This document shows, one piece after another, positions 17,910 through 26,237 of a DNA stretch of 64,000 bases (its first letter is position 1; each line of letters opens with the position of its first letter). The position numbers and the translations under genes are program-made. This DNA is from Nitrososphaera sp. (lineage in GTDB: Archaea; Thermoproteota; Nitrososphaeria; Nitrososphaerales; Nitrososphaeraceae): the NCBI GenBank assembly GCA_029263715.1, contig JAJUFP010000005.1:62001-126000 (forward strand). The letters run 5' to 3'. The notes beneath the pieces are model-generated. The model made no database searches. It saw nothing but the letters and a program-made list of their open reading frames with translations, and was not told where the DNA came from.

Positions 17910-18755
17910 TTAGACAGACTTTGAACTTAGCAGCCCGATCCTTACCGTATCAACACCGGCCTGCTCCAGCTTTTCGGCAAGAGCGTTCATGCCTATGGAA
18001 TCGCCGGCAAGATGCCCCATCACCACAAGGTTGCCTTTCAGTTTTTCTTCACGCATCTTGACCAGATCCCCATAGTCTACATGAAGGTATATCACGGTAT
18101 TCACGCCGTGCTCAAAGTATGCCTTAGCTACCGGGTAACCGCCGTTGGTTCCGGCGGCAACTACCAGCGCCCAGTGGCCTGCCTTGCCCTTTTCGCTGCC
18201 AAACCTTACCTGCACTTTTGTTTCAGCATTCTTGAATTCCGGAATCTCAGATATGGACCTGACGATGTCAGAAACGTACTCTGTCTTGCCTGCTTGTATT
18301 TTGTCAAAAATAGTCTTGCGCATGTATTCATCGCACGGCTGATGGATGTTTACAAGCGGCATGCCGATCGTCTCCGCAGCGCCCACAACGTCACTGTATA
18401 TGTCGGCATGGGTTCTTGTTTCAACCCTTTCTTTCAGTTTCTTGACTGCATCCTGGGCAATTTTTCTTGGAACGCCGTGTTCAACCATATACGTGACATG
18501 CCGGTCAAAAACCTTGTAAAAATTGACAGATGCCACGCCTATCGGGTGATGCGCCACCACCGCATCGCATCCAAGGCTTTTCGCCAGCATCAGCTCTGCA
18601 ACGCCGACATCTATGGCCATCAAGACCTTGCCGATGTTCTTGCCGCGCACATGAACCGCGCTGTCGGCAGGCATCCTGTTCCATCCGGCTATCTCCAGAC
18701 CCATCTTCATTATCTGCTCAGTGTTAACGGATCCCATGATTCTGCCAACCAGCAT
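17910..18755 (-). CDS. NIF3-like dinuclear metal-centre protein
   Basis: A NIF3/DUF34-family protein with the metal-binding HHPIG near the middle of the N-terminal half and a second His/Asp site at GHLAGDSIGMN near the C-terminus. Family members bind two metal ions. Their reaction is unsettled; the GTP cyclohydrolase annotation is often over-assigned. The frame is open to a TTG at 18785. I prefer the ATG at 18753-18755 because a minus-strand TATA-like TTGCATAAGA is centred 25 bases upstream; the ATG at 18737 is a third option. It is divergent from Taw1. Confidence 0.85.
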   Translation of the reverse strand: MLVGRIMGSVNTEQIMKMGLEIAGWNRMPADSAVHVRGKNIGKVLMAIDVGVAELMLAKSLGCDAVVAHHPIGVASVNFYKVFDRHVTYMVEHGVPRKIAQDAVKKLKERVETRTHADIYSDVVGAAETIGMPLVNIHQPCDEYMRKTIFDKIQAGKTEYVSDIVRSISEIPEFKNAETKVQVRFGSEKGKAGHWALVVAAGTNGGYPVAKAYFEHGVNTVIYLHVDYGDLVKMREEKLKGNLVVMGHLAGDSIGMNALAEKLEQAGVDTVRIGLLSSKSV

Positions 18756-18822
18756 CCATCTATTATGCTGTTGCGTCTTATGCAAGACTTAAATCAGCTT
18801 GAGACCCTTTTTTGTCCAAAAG

Positions 18823-19866
18823 ATGAGCTGCGCCGACGAATACTTTTCACATCAAACCTCAGAGGACCTGATCCAGATAACCCCGCAGCTGAAATCCAGG
18901 CTGCAGAAAGCAAAGTATGGCATCTACAACCATTCTGCAGTCGAGCTATGCCACTGGACTAAAAAGTCATTCGCAAACGAAGGCAGCTGCTACAAACACA
19001 AGTTTTACGGCATTTCCACCCATAGATGCATGGAGATGACCCCCGCAGCGATGAACTGCGAGAATCGGTGCATCTACTGCTGGCGGCCGGCCGAGTTTTA
19101 TGACACCTTGCAGATGCCGCCAGAGCTTGTGGACGAGCCGGACGCCATTGTTCACAACCTGCTGGAAGAGCGCAGAAAGCTGATAATGGGGTATTACGGC
19201 AACCCAAAGAACGACAAGACCAGGCTAGACGAGTCGCTGCTGCCAGCTCATTACGCGATTTCGCTTTCCGGCGAGCCTACCATGTACCCAAAGCTTCCGC
19301 AGCTGATAAAATATCTCAAGTCGTTAAAGGCCACCAAGTCGATATTTCTGGTAACCAACGGCCAGGAGCCGGACATGCTTCGAAGGCTTGCAAACGAGGA
19401 TGCCCTTCCCACCCAGATCTACCTGTCCACCAATGCATCCAACAAAAAGATGTTTCTTCAGATAAACCGGCCGCGTCACAAAGACTCCTGGGAGAGGTGG
19501 CTTGACAGCCTGCATTTGCTGGCCACAGTAAACACCAGAACGGTGTTGCGCATGACTCTTATCAGGGGTTACAACGACGGCGACGCTTTTGTCGACGAAT
19601 TTGCCGGCCTTATGGCACAGGGAAACCCGCATTTTATCGAGCTCAAGTCATACATGCATGTGGGAATGTCTACCCAGCGGCTTGAAAAGGATGACATGCT
19701 AGAGATGCACGAGGTTCGACATTTTGCAAGCAAGCTTGTCGGCAAGATGCCAGCCTTTGGCATCATGGATGAAAGCGAGATCTCTAGAATAGTGGTGCTG
19801 CAGAACCAGAACCGGTATGTCGACCGCTGGATCAGGGCTTATTTTGAAAGCCCAGAAACCAACTAG
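18823..19866 (+). CDS. taw1: tRNA 4-demethylwyosine synthase (radical SAM, Taw1/TYW1)
   Basis: A radical-SAM enzyme that builds the tricyclic base from m1G37 of tRNA-Phe using pyruvate, the first committed wyosine step. The cluster motif CxxxCxxC appears as CENRCIYC (C79, C83, C86 from this start), with an upstream Cys-rich stretch CHW...GSCYKHKFYGI typical of archaeal Taw1 and ISLSGEPTMYP further on. The length of 347 residues is normal for the archaeal form, which lacks a flavodoxin domain. I chose the ATG (MSCADEY); the frame is open to a TTG 24 bases upstream. The 3' end overlaps the convergent rdgB by 35 bases. Confidence 0.92.
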   Translation: MSCADEYFSHQTSEDLIQITPQLKSRLQKAKYGIYNHSAVELCHWTKKSFANEGSCYKHKFYGISTHRCMEMTPAAMNCENRCIYCWRPAEFYDTLQMPPELVDEPDAIVHNLLEERRKLIMGYYGNPKNDKTRLDESLLPAHYAISLSGEPTMYPKLPQLIKYLKSLKATKSIFLVTNGQEPDMLRRLANEDALPTQIYLSTNASNKKMFLQINRPRHKDSWERWLDSLHLLATVNTRTVLRMTLIRGYNDGDAFVDEFAGLMAQGNPHFIELKSYMHVGMSTQRLEKDDMLEMHEVRHFASKLVGKMPAFGIMDESEISRIVVLQNQNRYVDRWIRAYFESPETN

Positions 19867-20410
19867 CAAACTTTTCCAAAGCCTTCCTTCTATGTGAGTA
19901 ATCGTTCTTGTTGGGTAGCTGTGAGAAAGGCAAGGTCGTTCCTGCCGGTATGAAGATTGGATCAAAGCCCCAACCGCCTTCCGCGATCCTGTAGGCTATC
20001 ATGCCTTGCACCGTGCCTTCAAATACCATCACATTCTGGCCATCATAGTACGCGATCATCGAGGTAAATGCAGCCGATCTGTCTGGCAAACCATCAAGCA
20101 GCCTCATTATTCCGGCATTTCCCAGCGTCTTGAAAACGTATGAAGAGTAAGGGCCGGGGAATCCGTTAAGGCTTTTGATAAAAAGTCCGTCGTCTTCCAC
20201 TATTACCGGCATGTGTGCTTTTTCAAACGCGCTTTTCACCTTTCCTCTTGCCACTATTTCTAGGGAGTCGGACTGGATCTCTAGCGGTTCCACATTTGCA
20301 AAGACCGTCTCGATTCCATGCAAGGAAAGTATTGACTGTACTTCTCTGAACTTGTTCTGGTTTGTGCTGGCAAAAGCCACCGACCGCAAGGCATGCTTTC
20401 TGCTTTGCAA
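19832..20410 (-). CDS. rdgB: XTP/dITP diphosphatase (RdgB/HAM1 family)
   Basis: A house-cleaning nucleotide pyrophosphatase that hydrolyses dITP, XTP and ITP to monophosphates. The nucleotide-binding FASTNQNKFREVQ (about 13-25), the catalytic VEDDGLFI and the substrate segment FPGPYSS, followed later by GWGFDPIF, are all present. The start is an unusual TTG at 20408-20410; internal GTG codons would remove part of the first strand. It follows bud32 by 15 bases on the same strand, as is common in archaea. The 3' end overlaps taw1 by 35 bases tail to tail. Confidence 0.92.
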   Translation of the reverse strand: MQSRKHALRSVAFASTNQNKFREVQSILSLHGIETVFANVEPLEIQSDSLEIVARGKVKSAFEKAHMPVIVEDDGLFIKSLNGFPGPYSSYVFKTLGNAGIMRLLDGLPDRSAAFTSMIAYYDGQNVMVFEGTVQGMIAYRIAEGGWGFDPIFIPAGTTLPFSQLPNKNDYSHRRKALEKFASWFLGFQNKP

Positions 20411-20425
20411 GACAGATAAAAATTA

Positions 20426-21040
20426 TCAGGCGACTCTGGCGTACCTGCCGCGCTGCTCAATTTCACGTACATTTTCCAGCAGCTTCGCAGTCCTTTTTTC
20501 GCCGGCAACCGATGCATAGCCGGCTGCAAAGCTTTCAAAGGCGCCCTCTAGGGCAATGTGGGCGCTGGTGAAGACTTCCTTTGTCAGCCGGATGTCGACG
20601 GCCATGTCTTCGGTTCTTTCCGAATAGTATGCCAGCCCAAAATCCAGCAAAACCAGCCCCTTTTCTGAGAGGATGAAATTTGAGGTTGTTGGGTCGCCGT
20701 GGATTATGTTGTTTGCATGCAGTATTGCTGAATAGCGTCCCATCTCATTGCAGAGGCTCGTCGTCAGTGCATCCTTGGCGCTTGGGCCCTCTACGAATTC
20801 CATCACTATCTCTGTACGGGCCGGATCCACGAAATACATGAAGGGAGTTGCAACCCCTGCCAGCTTGGCCGCAGACATCAGGCTGGCCTCATGGACTGTC
20901 CTTTGCTTGCGCACTGCCAGATCCAGCTCTGCATGGCGGTACTGCTTTGGTGTCCTTATCTTTGAGATGGCCTTCCTGTTGTACCACTCGATCATGTAGA
21001 TGTCGGCTTCAGCGCCCTTTTTGATGAGCGACCGCTGCAA
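20426..21040 (-). CDS. bud32: KEOPS complex kinase/ATPase Bud32
   Basis: A 204-residue minimal protein kinase that acts as the ATPase partner of Kae1 in making the universal tRNA base t6A. The glycine-poor loop KKGAEADIY (7-15), the catalytic HGDPTTSN (114-121) and DFG (133-135) are visible, and the C-terminal GYASVAGEK-RTAKLLENVREIEQRGRY-like tail is typical. The start is TTG. In many archaea Bud32 is fused to Kae1. Here they are separate genes with a divergent PH-like gene between them. Confidence 0.92.
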   Translation of the reverse strand: MQRSLIKKGAEADIYMIEWYNRKAISKIRTPKQYRHAELDLAVRKQRTVHEASLMSAAKLAGVATPFMYFVDPARTEIVMEFVEGPSAKDALTTSLCNEMGRYSAILHANNIIHGDPTTSNFILSEKGLVLLDFGLAYYSERTEDMAVDIRLTKEVFTSAHIALEGAFESFAAGYASVAGEKRTAKLLENVREIEQRGRYARVA

Positions 21041-21073
21041 TAGTAATATAGCCTGACAAATCGAGATAAAAAC

Positions 21074-21397
21074 GTGAGTTTTGAGCCTGGCCCTGGTGAG
21101 AGGGTGATCCTAGGTGAGGACTGCTCCGAGGATAATCTGAAGACAGGAGTTCTGATCCTGACCAACAAGAGGGTCGTCTTTCAGAAAACAAAGGGAAGGA
21201 TGGCAACCCTTTCCAAAAAGGAGGGCGAGATTCTCTTGGACATCCCGCTGAACAAGATATCATCGTTCAAGGCAGAGGGTTTTCTGGTCAAAAAATTTGT
21301 CATCTCGGCCAACAACCAGACCTACAAGTTTGGAGTTTTCAGCGGCGGCCAGTGGCAGAAGCAGTTGAAAGAAGCTATTAGCTCTGCTGGTTCCTAG
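21074..21397 (+). CDS. Small PH-like domain protein
   Basis: A 107-residue soluble protein starting with GTG. The pattern TGVLILTNKRVVFQK followed by IPLNKISSFKAEG and a C-terminal helix is that of bacterial/archaeal PH-like (bPH, GRAM-like) domains, which are small beta barrels of mostly unknown ligand. It sits inside the KEOPS gene pair on the opposite strand: 33 bases divergent from bud32 and overlapping kae1 by 4 bases tail to tail. A function is not assigned. Confidence 0.7.
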   Translation: MSFEPGPGERVILGEDCSEDNLKTGVLILTNKRVVFQKTKGRMATLSKKEGEILLDIPLNKISSFKAEGFLVKKFVISANNQTYKFGVFSGGQWQKQLKEAISSAGS

Positions 21398-22383
21398 CTT
21401 CGCCAGCCGATGTCTACAGTGTCAAGCCGCCAGGACTGTCTGACGTGCGCGTCCTGTACCTGAACGTTCTTGCCGGTTGCCTGGTAGTCCAAGATCGCAG
21501 TCCAGGCTATCTGGGCACCGTTGTCGCCGGAGTACTTTATCGGGCATGTGTAAAACCTGCTGTTCTGTCGTTCACAGGCTGCTTCTAGCATCTGGGAGAG
21601 CCGGCGGTTGGCAGACACACCTCCAACTATAATCATCTCCTTTCTGCCGGTGAACGAGAGGGCCCGCTCGACGACCTCGGCCAGCATAGCAAAGGAGGTT
21701 TCCTGCAAAGAATAACAGACATCCTCTAGCTTGTTGTTTTCTGCCAAACGTTTGGCAGCAGTCAAAAGACCAGAAAACGAAACATCATTTCCCTTCACGA
21801 TGTATGGCAGCTGTATGTAGTTCCCAGAAGACTGGCCGGCAAGTTGCTCTATTCTTCCTCCACACGGCGATGCAAACCCCACCGCGCGACCAAACTGGTC
21901 CAAAAGCTGGCCGATGGTGATATCCAGGGTTTCGCCGAAAACCCGCCAGCGTTGTTGTGAAAATACAAGCATCATCGTATGGCCGCCGGATACAAGCAGC
22001 ACCAGTGGATCGGTTGCGCCGGTGAGCATGGCGCCAAGCTCGATGTGGCCAAGGGCATGGTTCACCGGTACCAGCGGCTTTCTGTAAAAGCCTGACAGGG
22101 TTCTTGCAACCACCGCGCCGACCCGAAGGCACGGACCGAGGCCTGGACCAGCAGAGTACCCGATGATGTCTATTTCCTTCATCGAGACTCCTGCCAAATC
22201 CAGCGATTGCTTTAGCGTTTCAGAAGAGACGTCAATGTGATGCCTTGAAGCCTCCCTTGGGTGGATGCCCTTTCCTTCAGGCGCCCGGTAAACGTCCCGT
22301 GCGTCTGACAGGATTTTCCCTGCAGAATCAACAACAGAGCATCCAAAGGTGTGAGCGGTGCTTTCTATGCCAAGGCAGATCAT
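21394..22383 (-). CDS. kae1: tRNA N6-adenosine threonylcarbamoyltransferase Kae1
   Basis: The catalytic KEOPS subunit that transfers threonylcarbamoyl to A37 of ANN-decoding tRNAs. The ASKHA fold begins with CLGIESTAHTFG (3-14). Metal-ligand histidines lie in NHALGHIELG (H109, H113), and GGVSANRRL and GDNGAQIAW occur near the end. The 329 residues match stand-alone archaeal Kae1, with no Bud32 fusion. The ATG is 2 bases after the stop of the upstream YchF/OLA1 gene, so the two are co-transcribed. Confidence 0.95.
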   Translation of the reverse strand: MICLGIESTAHTFGCSVVDSAGKILSDARDVYRAPEGKGIHPREASRHHIDVSSETLKQSLDLAGVSMKEIDIIGYSAGPGLGPCLRVGAVVARTLSGFYRKPLVPVNHALGHIELGAMLTGATDPLVLLVSGGHTMMLVFSQQRWRVFGETLDITIGQLLDQFGRAVGFASPCGGRIEQLAGQSSGNYIQLPYIVKGNDVSFSGLLTAAKRLAENNKLEDVCYSLQETSFAMLAEVVERALSFTGRKEMIIVGGVSANRRLSQMLEAACERQNSRFYTCPIKYSGDNGAQIAWTAILDYQATGKNVQVQDAHVRQSWRLDTVDIGWRS

Positions 22384-22385
22384 CG

Positions 22386-23588
22386 TTATCCCCTGCTCAT
22401 GGCGGAGACTATCTTGATGACATCGCCATGATTTAGCTTGTGGTCTGCGCCGATCCTCTGTTTTGTCCTTGCATCTACGGCATGCAAGAACCCCTTGGCA
22501 AGATCCGCATGGATGGTCTCTGCAAGATCTTTGGCAGTCGAGCCTTCAGGCAAAAGCCGGACATCGGGCAAGACATTTCCCTTCTTGTCCATCAGCTTGA
22601 ATTCGTCTTCCACAGGATAGACGGCTATCATGTGCAAGAGCTTGAAGCATGTGATGTTGATCGCCTCCTGAACTCCTGTCGAGCCGTACTTTTCCATAAG
22701 CGACCGGACAATGTCGATGGCCTTCTGCTGCTGCGGGTTCAGCGGGACGCCGGGCTTGACATCAAATGAATTGTCGCCAGGCAGGTAGTGGATGACACCC
22801 TTTCGTGATGCCTTTTTCAGCATGGCTTCAGCCTCAGACGCGCATGGAACGACGGTCAGCCCTTCTTTTTTCATCTTCTGGATGTTGGCTTCAGCCTCTG
22901 GCAGGTCAGCCTTGTTGGCGGCGATAATAAAGGGCTTTGATTTTGATCTGAGAATCTGGCAGAAATGCAGTATGTCCTGCTCGTTCCAGAGAACTGGCTT
23001 TTTCATTCCAAGTCCGGATGCATGCAACGCCGTGGCGATTTGATGTTCCCGTATGGCAAGGCCGGACAGGCGTTTTGCCAGCATCTGCTCTATCTTTTGG
23101 CCCTGGCTTTCAGCCTCCCTTGAAGTCTTGCCCCAGTCCCTGCCTATCAGGCTTGCAAGCCAGAGGTCGAATTCTTCTTCAACGAACTTTATGTCAAACA
23201 TCGGGTCGCCGGTGCCTGGCGGAACGGGCTTTCCGTTGCTGTCGGTAGAACCGGATGCATCCACCACGTGAATCAGTGCATCGGCCTGCCTTGCGTCGTC
23301 TAGGAACTTGTTTCCAAGCCCCTTGCCTGCATGGGCGCCGGGAACAAGCCCCGCAACATCAATCAGCTTGACTGGAGCAAACCTGTTTCCATCGATGCAC
23401 ATTGAATGGACAGGGTTGCACTGCACTCCAAACTCCCGGCATGGACACTTGGTCCGGGCGTAGGAAACGCCAACGTTGGCCTCTATGGTGGTAAACGGGT
23501 AATTGGCAGAAGGGACCGCCAGCTCCGTCGCCGCGTTAAAAAAAGTGGATTTGCCAACGTTGGCCTTCCCGATAAGACCGATAATCAT
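22386..23588 (-). CDS. ychF: OLA1/YchF-family GTPase with TGS domain
   Basis: A 400-residue translation-associated P-loop NTPase. It has G1 GKANVGKST (7-15), a DVAG-type G3 (LIDVAGLVPGAHAGKGLGN, about 75-93), G4 NKAD and a C-terminal TGS domain ending in KLNHGDVIKI. An archaeal/eukaryal-type Cys-rich insert (CPCREFGVQCNP, about 48-59) follows G2. The family binds ribosomes or tRNA; the exact role is not settled. The start is ATG. It heads the two-gene unit with kae1. Confidence 0.9.
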   Translation of the reverse strand: MIIGLIGKANVGKSTFFNAATELAVPSANYPFTTIEANVGVSYARTKCPCREFGVQCNPVHSMCIDGNRFAPVKLIDVAGLVPGAHAGKGLGNKFLDDARQADALIHVVDASGSTDSNGKPVPPGTGDPMFDIKFVEEEFDLWLASLIGRDWGKTSREAESQGQKIEQMLAKRLSGLAIREHQIATALHASGLGMKKPVLWNEQDILHFCQILRSKSKPFIIAANKADLPEAEANIQKMKKEGLTVVPCASEAEAMLKKASRKGVIHYLPGDNSFDVKPGVPLNPQQQKAIDIVRSLMEKYGSTGVQEAINITCFKLLHMIAVYPVEDEFKLMDKKGNVLPDVRLLPEGSTAKDLAETIHADLAKGFLHAVDARTKQRIGADHKLNHGDVIKIVSAMSRG

Positions 23589-23656
23589 GCTACGATGGCT
23601 TGAACTGTCTTTCCCGCATTAATATTTTTCAAGCACGACAGACAAGGGTCAGTGAC

Positions 23657-24145
23657 TTGGATGCAAGATTCTGGATAGACAGGCTGGGACTTGAAAAACA
23701 TCCTGAAGGAGGCTACTTTAAAGAAACATACAGGTCAGGAATTGAACTGAACTTGCCAAGCTACGACGGCCCGCGCAATGCCAGCACAGCCATCTACTAC
23801 CTTCTTGATGGCCGACAGTTTTCAGCATTTCACAGTATAAAATCCGACGAGGTCTGGCATTTTTACGCAGGGTCTCCCCTTGTCTTGCATGTTATTGACG
23901 ACGCTGGCAACCTGCACGAAAACAAGCTGGGAAACAATCCAGACAGGGGCGAGACCCTGCAGGCAGTTGTAAAGGCAAACTGCTGGTTTGCTGCTTCCGT
24001 AAGCGAACCAGACTCGTTTTCCCTTGTTGGATGCACGGTTTCTCCTGGCTTTGACTTTCGGGATTTTGAGTTTGGAAGACGTGCAGAATTGATCAGGCAG
24101 TATCCGCAGCACAGCAGCATCATCGACAAGTATAGCTACCAATAA
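23657..24145 (+). CDS. Cupin-superfamily protein (DUF985-like)
   Basis: The conserved GLEKHPEGGYFKETYR, TAIYYLL, SDEVWHFYAG and GCTVSPGFDFRDFE segments mark this protein as a DUF985-type cupin, a small beta-barrel family without an agreed function. I use the TTG at 23657 (about 162 residues) because a TATA-like TTAATATTTTT at about 23619-23629 lies about 30 bases upstream. The frame is open back to 23600, but those residues (CLSRINIFQ...) look non-native. It is divergent from ychF. Confidence 0.75.
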   Translation: MDARFWIDRLGLEKHPEGGYFKETYRSGIELNLPSYDGPRNASTAIYYLLDGRQFSAFHSIKSDEVWHFYAGSPLVLHVIDDAGNLHENKLGNNPDRGETLQAVVKANCWFAASVSEPDSFSLVGCTVSPGFDFRDFEFGRRAELIRQYPQHSSIIDKYSYQ

Positions 24146-24170
24146 TAGTCCGTAAATTCAATTCCGCGTT

Positions 24171-24875
24171 GTGCCAAGCCGGCAAAGCGCGGTGTGTATT
24201 GTAAGCGGAGGTCTGGACTCGGTTTGCTATGCCGCACACTTGGCAAAGGATCACGATATTTACATGATCACTTTTGTCTACGGCCAGCGCGCCAAGCGGG
24301 AGATAAGTGCGGCCAGGCATTTTGCCAAGGTGCTGAAGGCAAAGGACCACAAAATCGTGGACATTGGTTTTATGAAATCCCTGTACGGGAAGAGCAATGC
24401 GCTGACAGACAAGAGCCAGGCGCTGTCTGCCAGCTTTGCCCAGAACCTGGTGGTTCCAATCCGCAATGCAATCTTTATCACCATCGCCAGCGCATGGGCC
24501 ATGAGCATCAACGCAAAGGTAGTCGCGTACGGTGCACATACAGGGGATGTCTTGCACTATGCTGACTGCAGACCAGAATTCTTGCGATCTATGAATGAGG
24601 CATTGAACCTGGCTGACTCGGACAGCATGGCCGCTGGTAACAGGCAGGAGATTAGGATCCTGTCGCCAGCTATAGACGGACTTGACAAATCAAGCCTGCT
24701 AAAGCTGGGCCACGACATTTTAAAAGACAAGATATTCTTGACGTGGAGCTGCTATTCTAACGGCGTCAAGGCGGGAGGAAAATACCTTCATTGCGGCCGA
24801 TGCGAATCGTGTATAAATAGGAAACGGGCATTTATCTCAGCAAACATAGATGATAAAACGCGGTATGCGGCATGA
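24171..24875 (+). CDS. queC: 7-cyano-7-deazaguanine (preQ0) synthase QueC
   Basis: An ATP-dependent enzyme that converts 7-carboxy-7-deazaguanine plus ammonia to preQ0, the precursor of archaeosine in tRNA. The N-type ATP pyrophosphatase loop CIVSGGLDSV (about 9-18) and the C-terminal zinc site formed by CYSN...CGRCESC are present. The 234-residue length is normal. The start is GTG. It overlaps queE by 26 bases, or 11 if queE begins at its second ATG. Confidence 0.95.
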   Translation: MPSRQSAVCIVSGGLDSVCYAAHLAKDHDIYMITFVYGQRAKREISAARHFAKVLKAKDHKIVDIGFMKSLYGKSNALTDKSQALSASFAQNLVVPIRNAIFITIASAWAMSINAKVVAYGAHTGDVLHYADCRPEFLRSMNEALNLADSDSMAAGNRQEIRILSPAIDGLDKSSLLKLGHDILKDKIFLTWSCYSNGVKAGGKYLHCGRCESCINRKRAFISANIDDKTRYAA

Positions 24876-25611
24876 ATCAAGGCAAAAGACTGCTGTCGGC
24901 AGGGTCAGGCTAAACGAGATCTTTACAAGCATCGAAGGCGAAGGGATACTCTTTGGCACCAAGACCATGTTTGTGAGGCTGGCAGGCTGCCCCCTAAAGT
25001 GCCGGTGGTGCGATACCACTTATGCTATTCCCATGGACAGCGGCGCAGATTATTCCATCGACGAAGTCAAGGCCTTGATTGCGCGGGAGCTGCAGCCAAA
25101 CACGTACAAGGTAAACTTCACCGGCGGTGAGCCGCTGGTACAGCATGAGGCCGTCATCGAGCTGGCCAAGTTCGTCAGGGAGAAGGGCCTTCGGACGTAC
25201 CTCGAGTCTGCATGCCACGATTCGTCGCGTTTTTCCAAGGTTTTGCCATTCATCGATATCTGCAAAATTGAGTTCAAAATGCGTGATTCAGGCGTCGTCG
25301 ACAAGAAGAGCTACCCGGCGTTGCTAAAAAGCGAGCTTGAATGCCTCAAGATGGCGGTGCAAGGCGGCAAAAAACCGTACATCAAGGTGGTGGTGACCAA
25401 CTCGTCGGACTTGGAGGAATTCAAGGAACTGGTGTCCAAAATATTCACAGTTGCAAACCCGGTAGACATAGCAGGATTTATAATACAGCCTAGCTTTGAT
25501 ACCGATGAGCCAGTGTTGGACAGGCTTTTGGCCTTTTACGACGCCGTATATCCTTCTTATGAGCATGTACGAATAGTGCCGCAGCTTCACAAATTCATAG
25601 GAGCCAGATAG
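24850..25611 (+). CDS. queE: 7-carboxy-7-deazaguanine synthase QueE (radical SAM)
   Basis: A radical-SAM ring-contraction enzyme producing CDG from carboxy-tetrahydropterin. The cluster motif CPLKCRWC is followed by DTTYA, and NFTGGEPL and the EFKMRDSG segment follow. The 253-residue size fits the family. Start candidates are ATG 24850 or ATG 24865. It lies between queC and folE, so three of the four preQ0 pathway steps (FolE, QueE, QueC) are encoded together; a QueD homolog is not in the window. Confidence 0.93.
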   Translation: MIKRGMRHESRQKTAVGRVRLNEIFTSIEGEGILFGTKTMFVRLAGCPLKCRWCDTTYAIPMDSGADYSIDEVKALIARELQPNTYKVNFTGGEPLVQHEAVIELAKFVREKGLRTYLESACHDSSRFSKVLPFIDICKIEFKMRDSGVVDKKSYPALLKSELECLKMAVQGGKKPYIKVVVTNSSDLEEFKELVSKIFTVANPVDIAGFIIQPSFDTDEPVLDRLLAFYDAVYPSYEHVRIVPQLHKFIGAR

Positions 25612-25620
25612 CATAGCATC

Positions 25621-26202
25621 ATGCAAAACAAGGAAAAGACAATAAACAAGAAAAAAGTGGCCAAGCTGATAAGGCAGCTGCTTATAGAACTTGGCGAGAA
25701 CCCCGACAGGGAGGGGCTCATCGGCACGCCGGTTAGAATGGCAGACATGTACGAGGAGATCTTTGCCGGATACAGGATGGATGCAGAGCTGGACGTGACA
25801 TTCAGCGAGGACGCGGACATGATAATAGCAAGGGACATCCAGTTCTACAGCATGTGCGAGCACCACATGCTTCCGTTCTACGGCAAGATCCATGTGGCGT
25901 ACATACCTGCCGGGAAGGTGTTCGGCGTTTCAAAACTTGTCAGGCTGGTAGAAAAACACTCCCGCAGGCTGCAGATACAGGAGCGGCTGACCAAACAGAT
26001 AGCCGACGAGCTTATGAGGATGGGCGTCAAGGGCGCCCTGGTTCTTGCTGAAGGCGAGCACCTGTGTATGAAGATGCGCGGCGTCAGGAACAACAGCTCC
26101 ATAATGACTGTTGCCTACCGCGGCATAATGGAGCAGAAAGACATCCGCGAGCACATACTTGCGATAATACAGAACCCCAAGGCCGAGTTCAAGTCGGTCT
26201 GA
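25621..26202 (+). CDS. folE: GTP cyclohydrolase I (FolE)
   Basis: Opens the imidazole ring of GTP to give dihydroneopterin triphosphate, the first step towards preQ0/archaeosine and pterins. The zinc-site CEHHMLPF, the catalytic GV-S-K-V-R pattern (FGVSKLVRLVEKHSRRLQ) and the second zinc cysteine in EHLCMKMRGV are all present. The length of 193 residues and ATG start are standard. The gene is 9 bases after queE. Presence of the canonical FolE type rather than MptA is typical of Thaumarchaeota (general knowledge). Confidence 0.95.
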   Translation: MQNKEKTINKKKVAKLIRQLLIELGENPDREGLIGTPVRMADMYEEIFAGYRMDAELDVTFSEDADMIIARDIQFYSMCEHHMLPFYGKIHVAYIPAGKVFGVSKLVRLVEKHSRRLQIQERLTKQIADELMRMGVKGALVLAEGEHLCMKMRGVRNNSSIMTVAYRGIMEQKDIREHILAIIQNPKAEFKSV

Positions 26203-26205
26203 ATA

Positions 26206-26215
26206 GTTATATAAC
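26206..26215 (+). promoter_or_regulatory. TATA box of the 375-residue unknown/rfcL unit
   Basis: The palindrome GTTATATAAC is centred 27 bases before the ATG at 26238. That is the distance expected when transcription begins at or next to the start codon. Confidence 0.65.
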
Positions 26216-26237
26216 AAAAGCAGAGGATCTATGCAGA

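Noticed and set aside
26064-26237. 58-residue N-terminal extension of the 375-residue unknown gene
   Set aside because: The extension overlaps folE in another frame and reads as unlike-protein text; the TATA box and ATG at 26238 fit a leaderless start instead.
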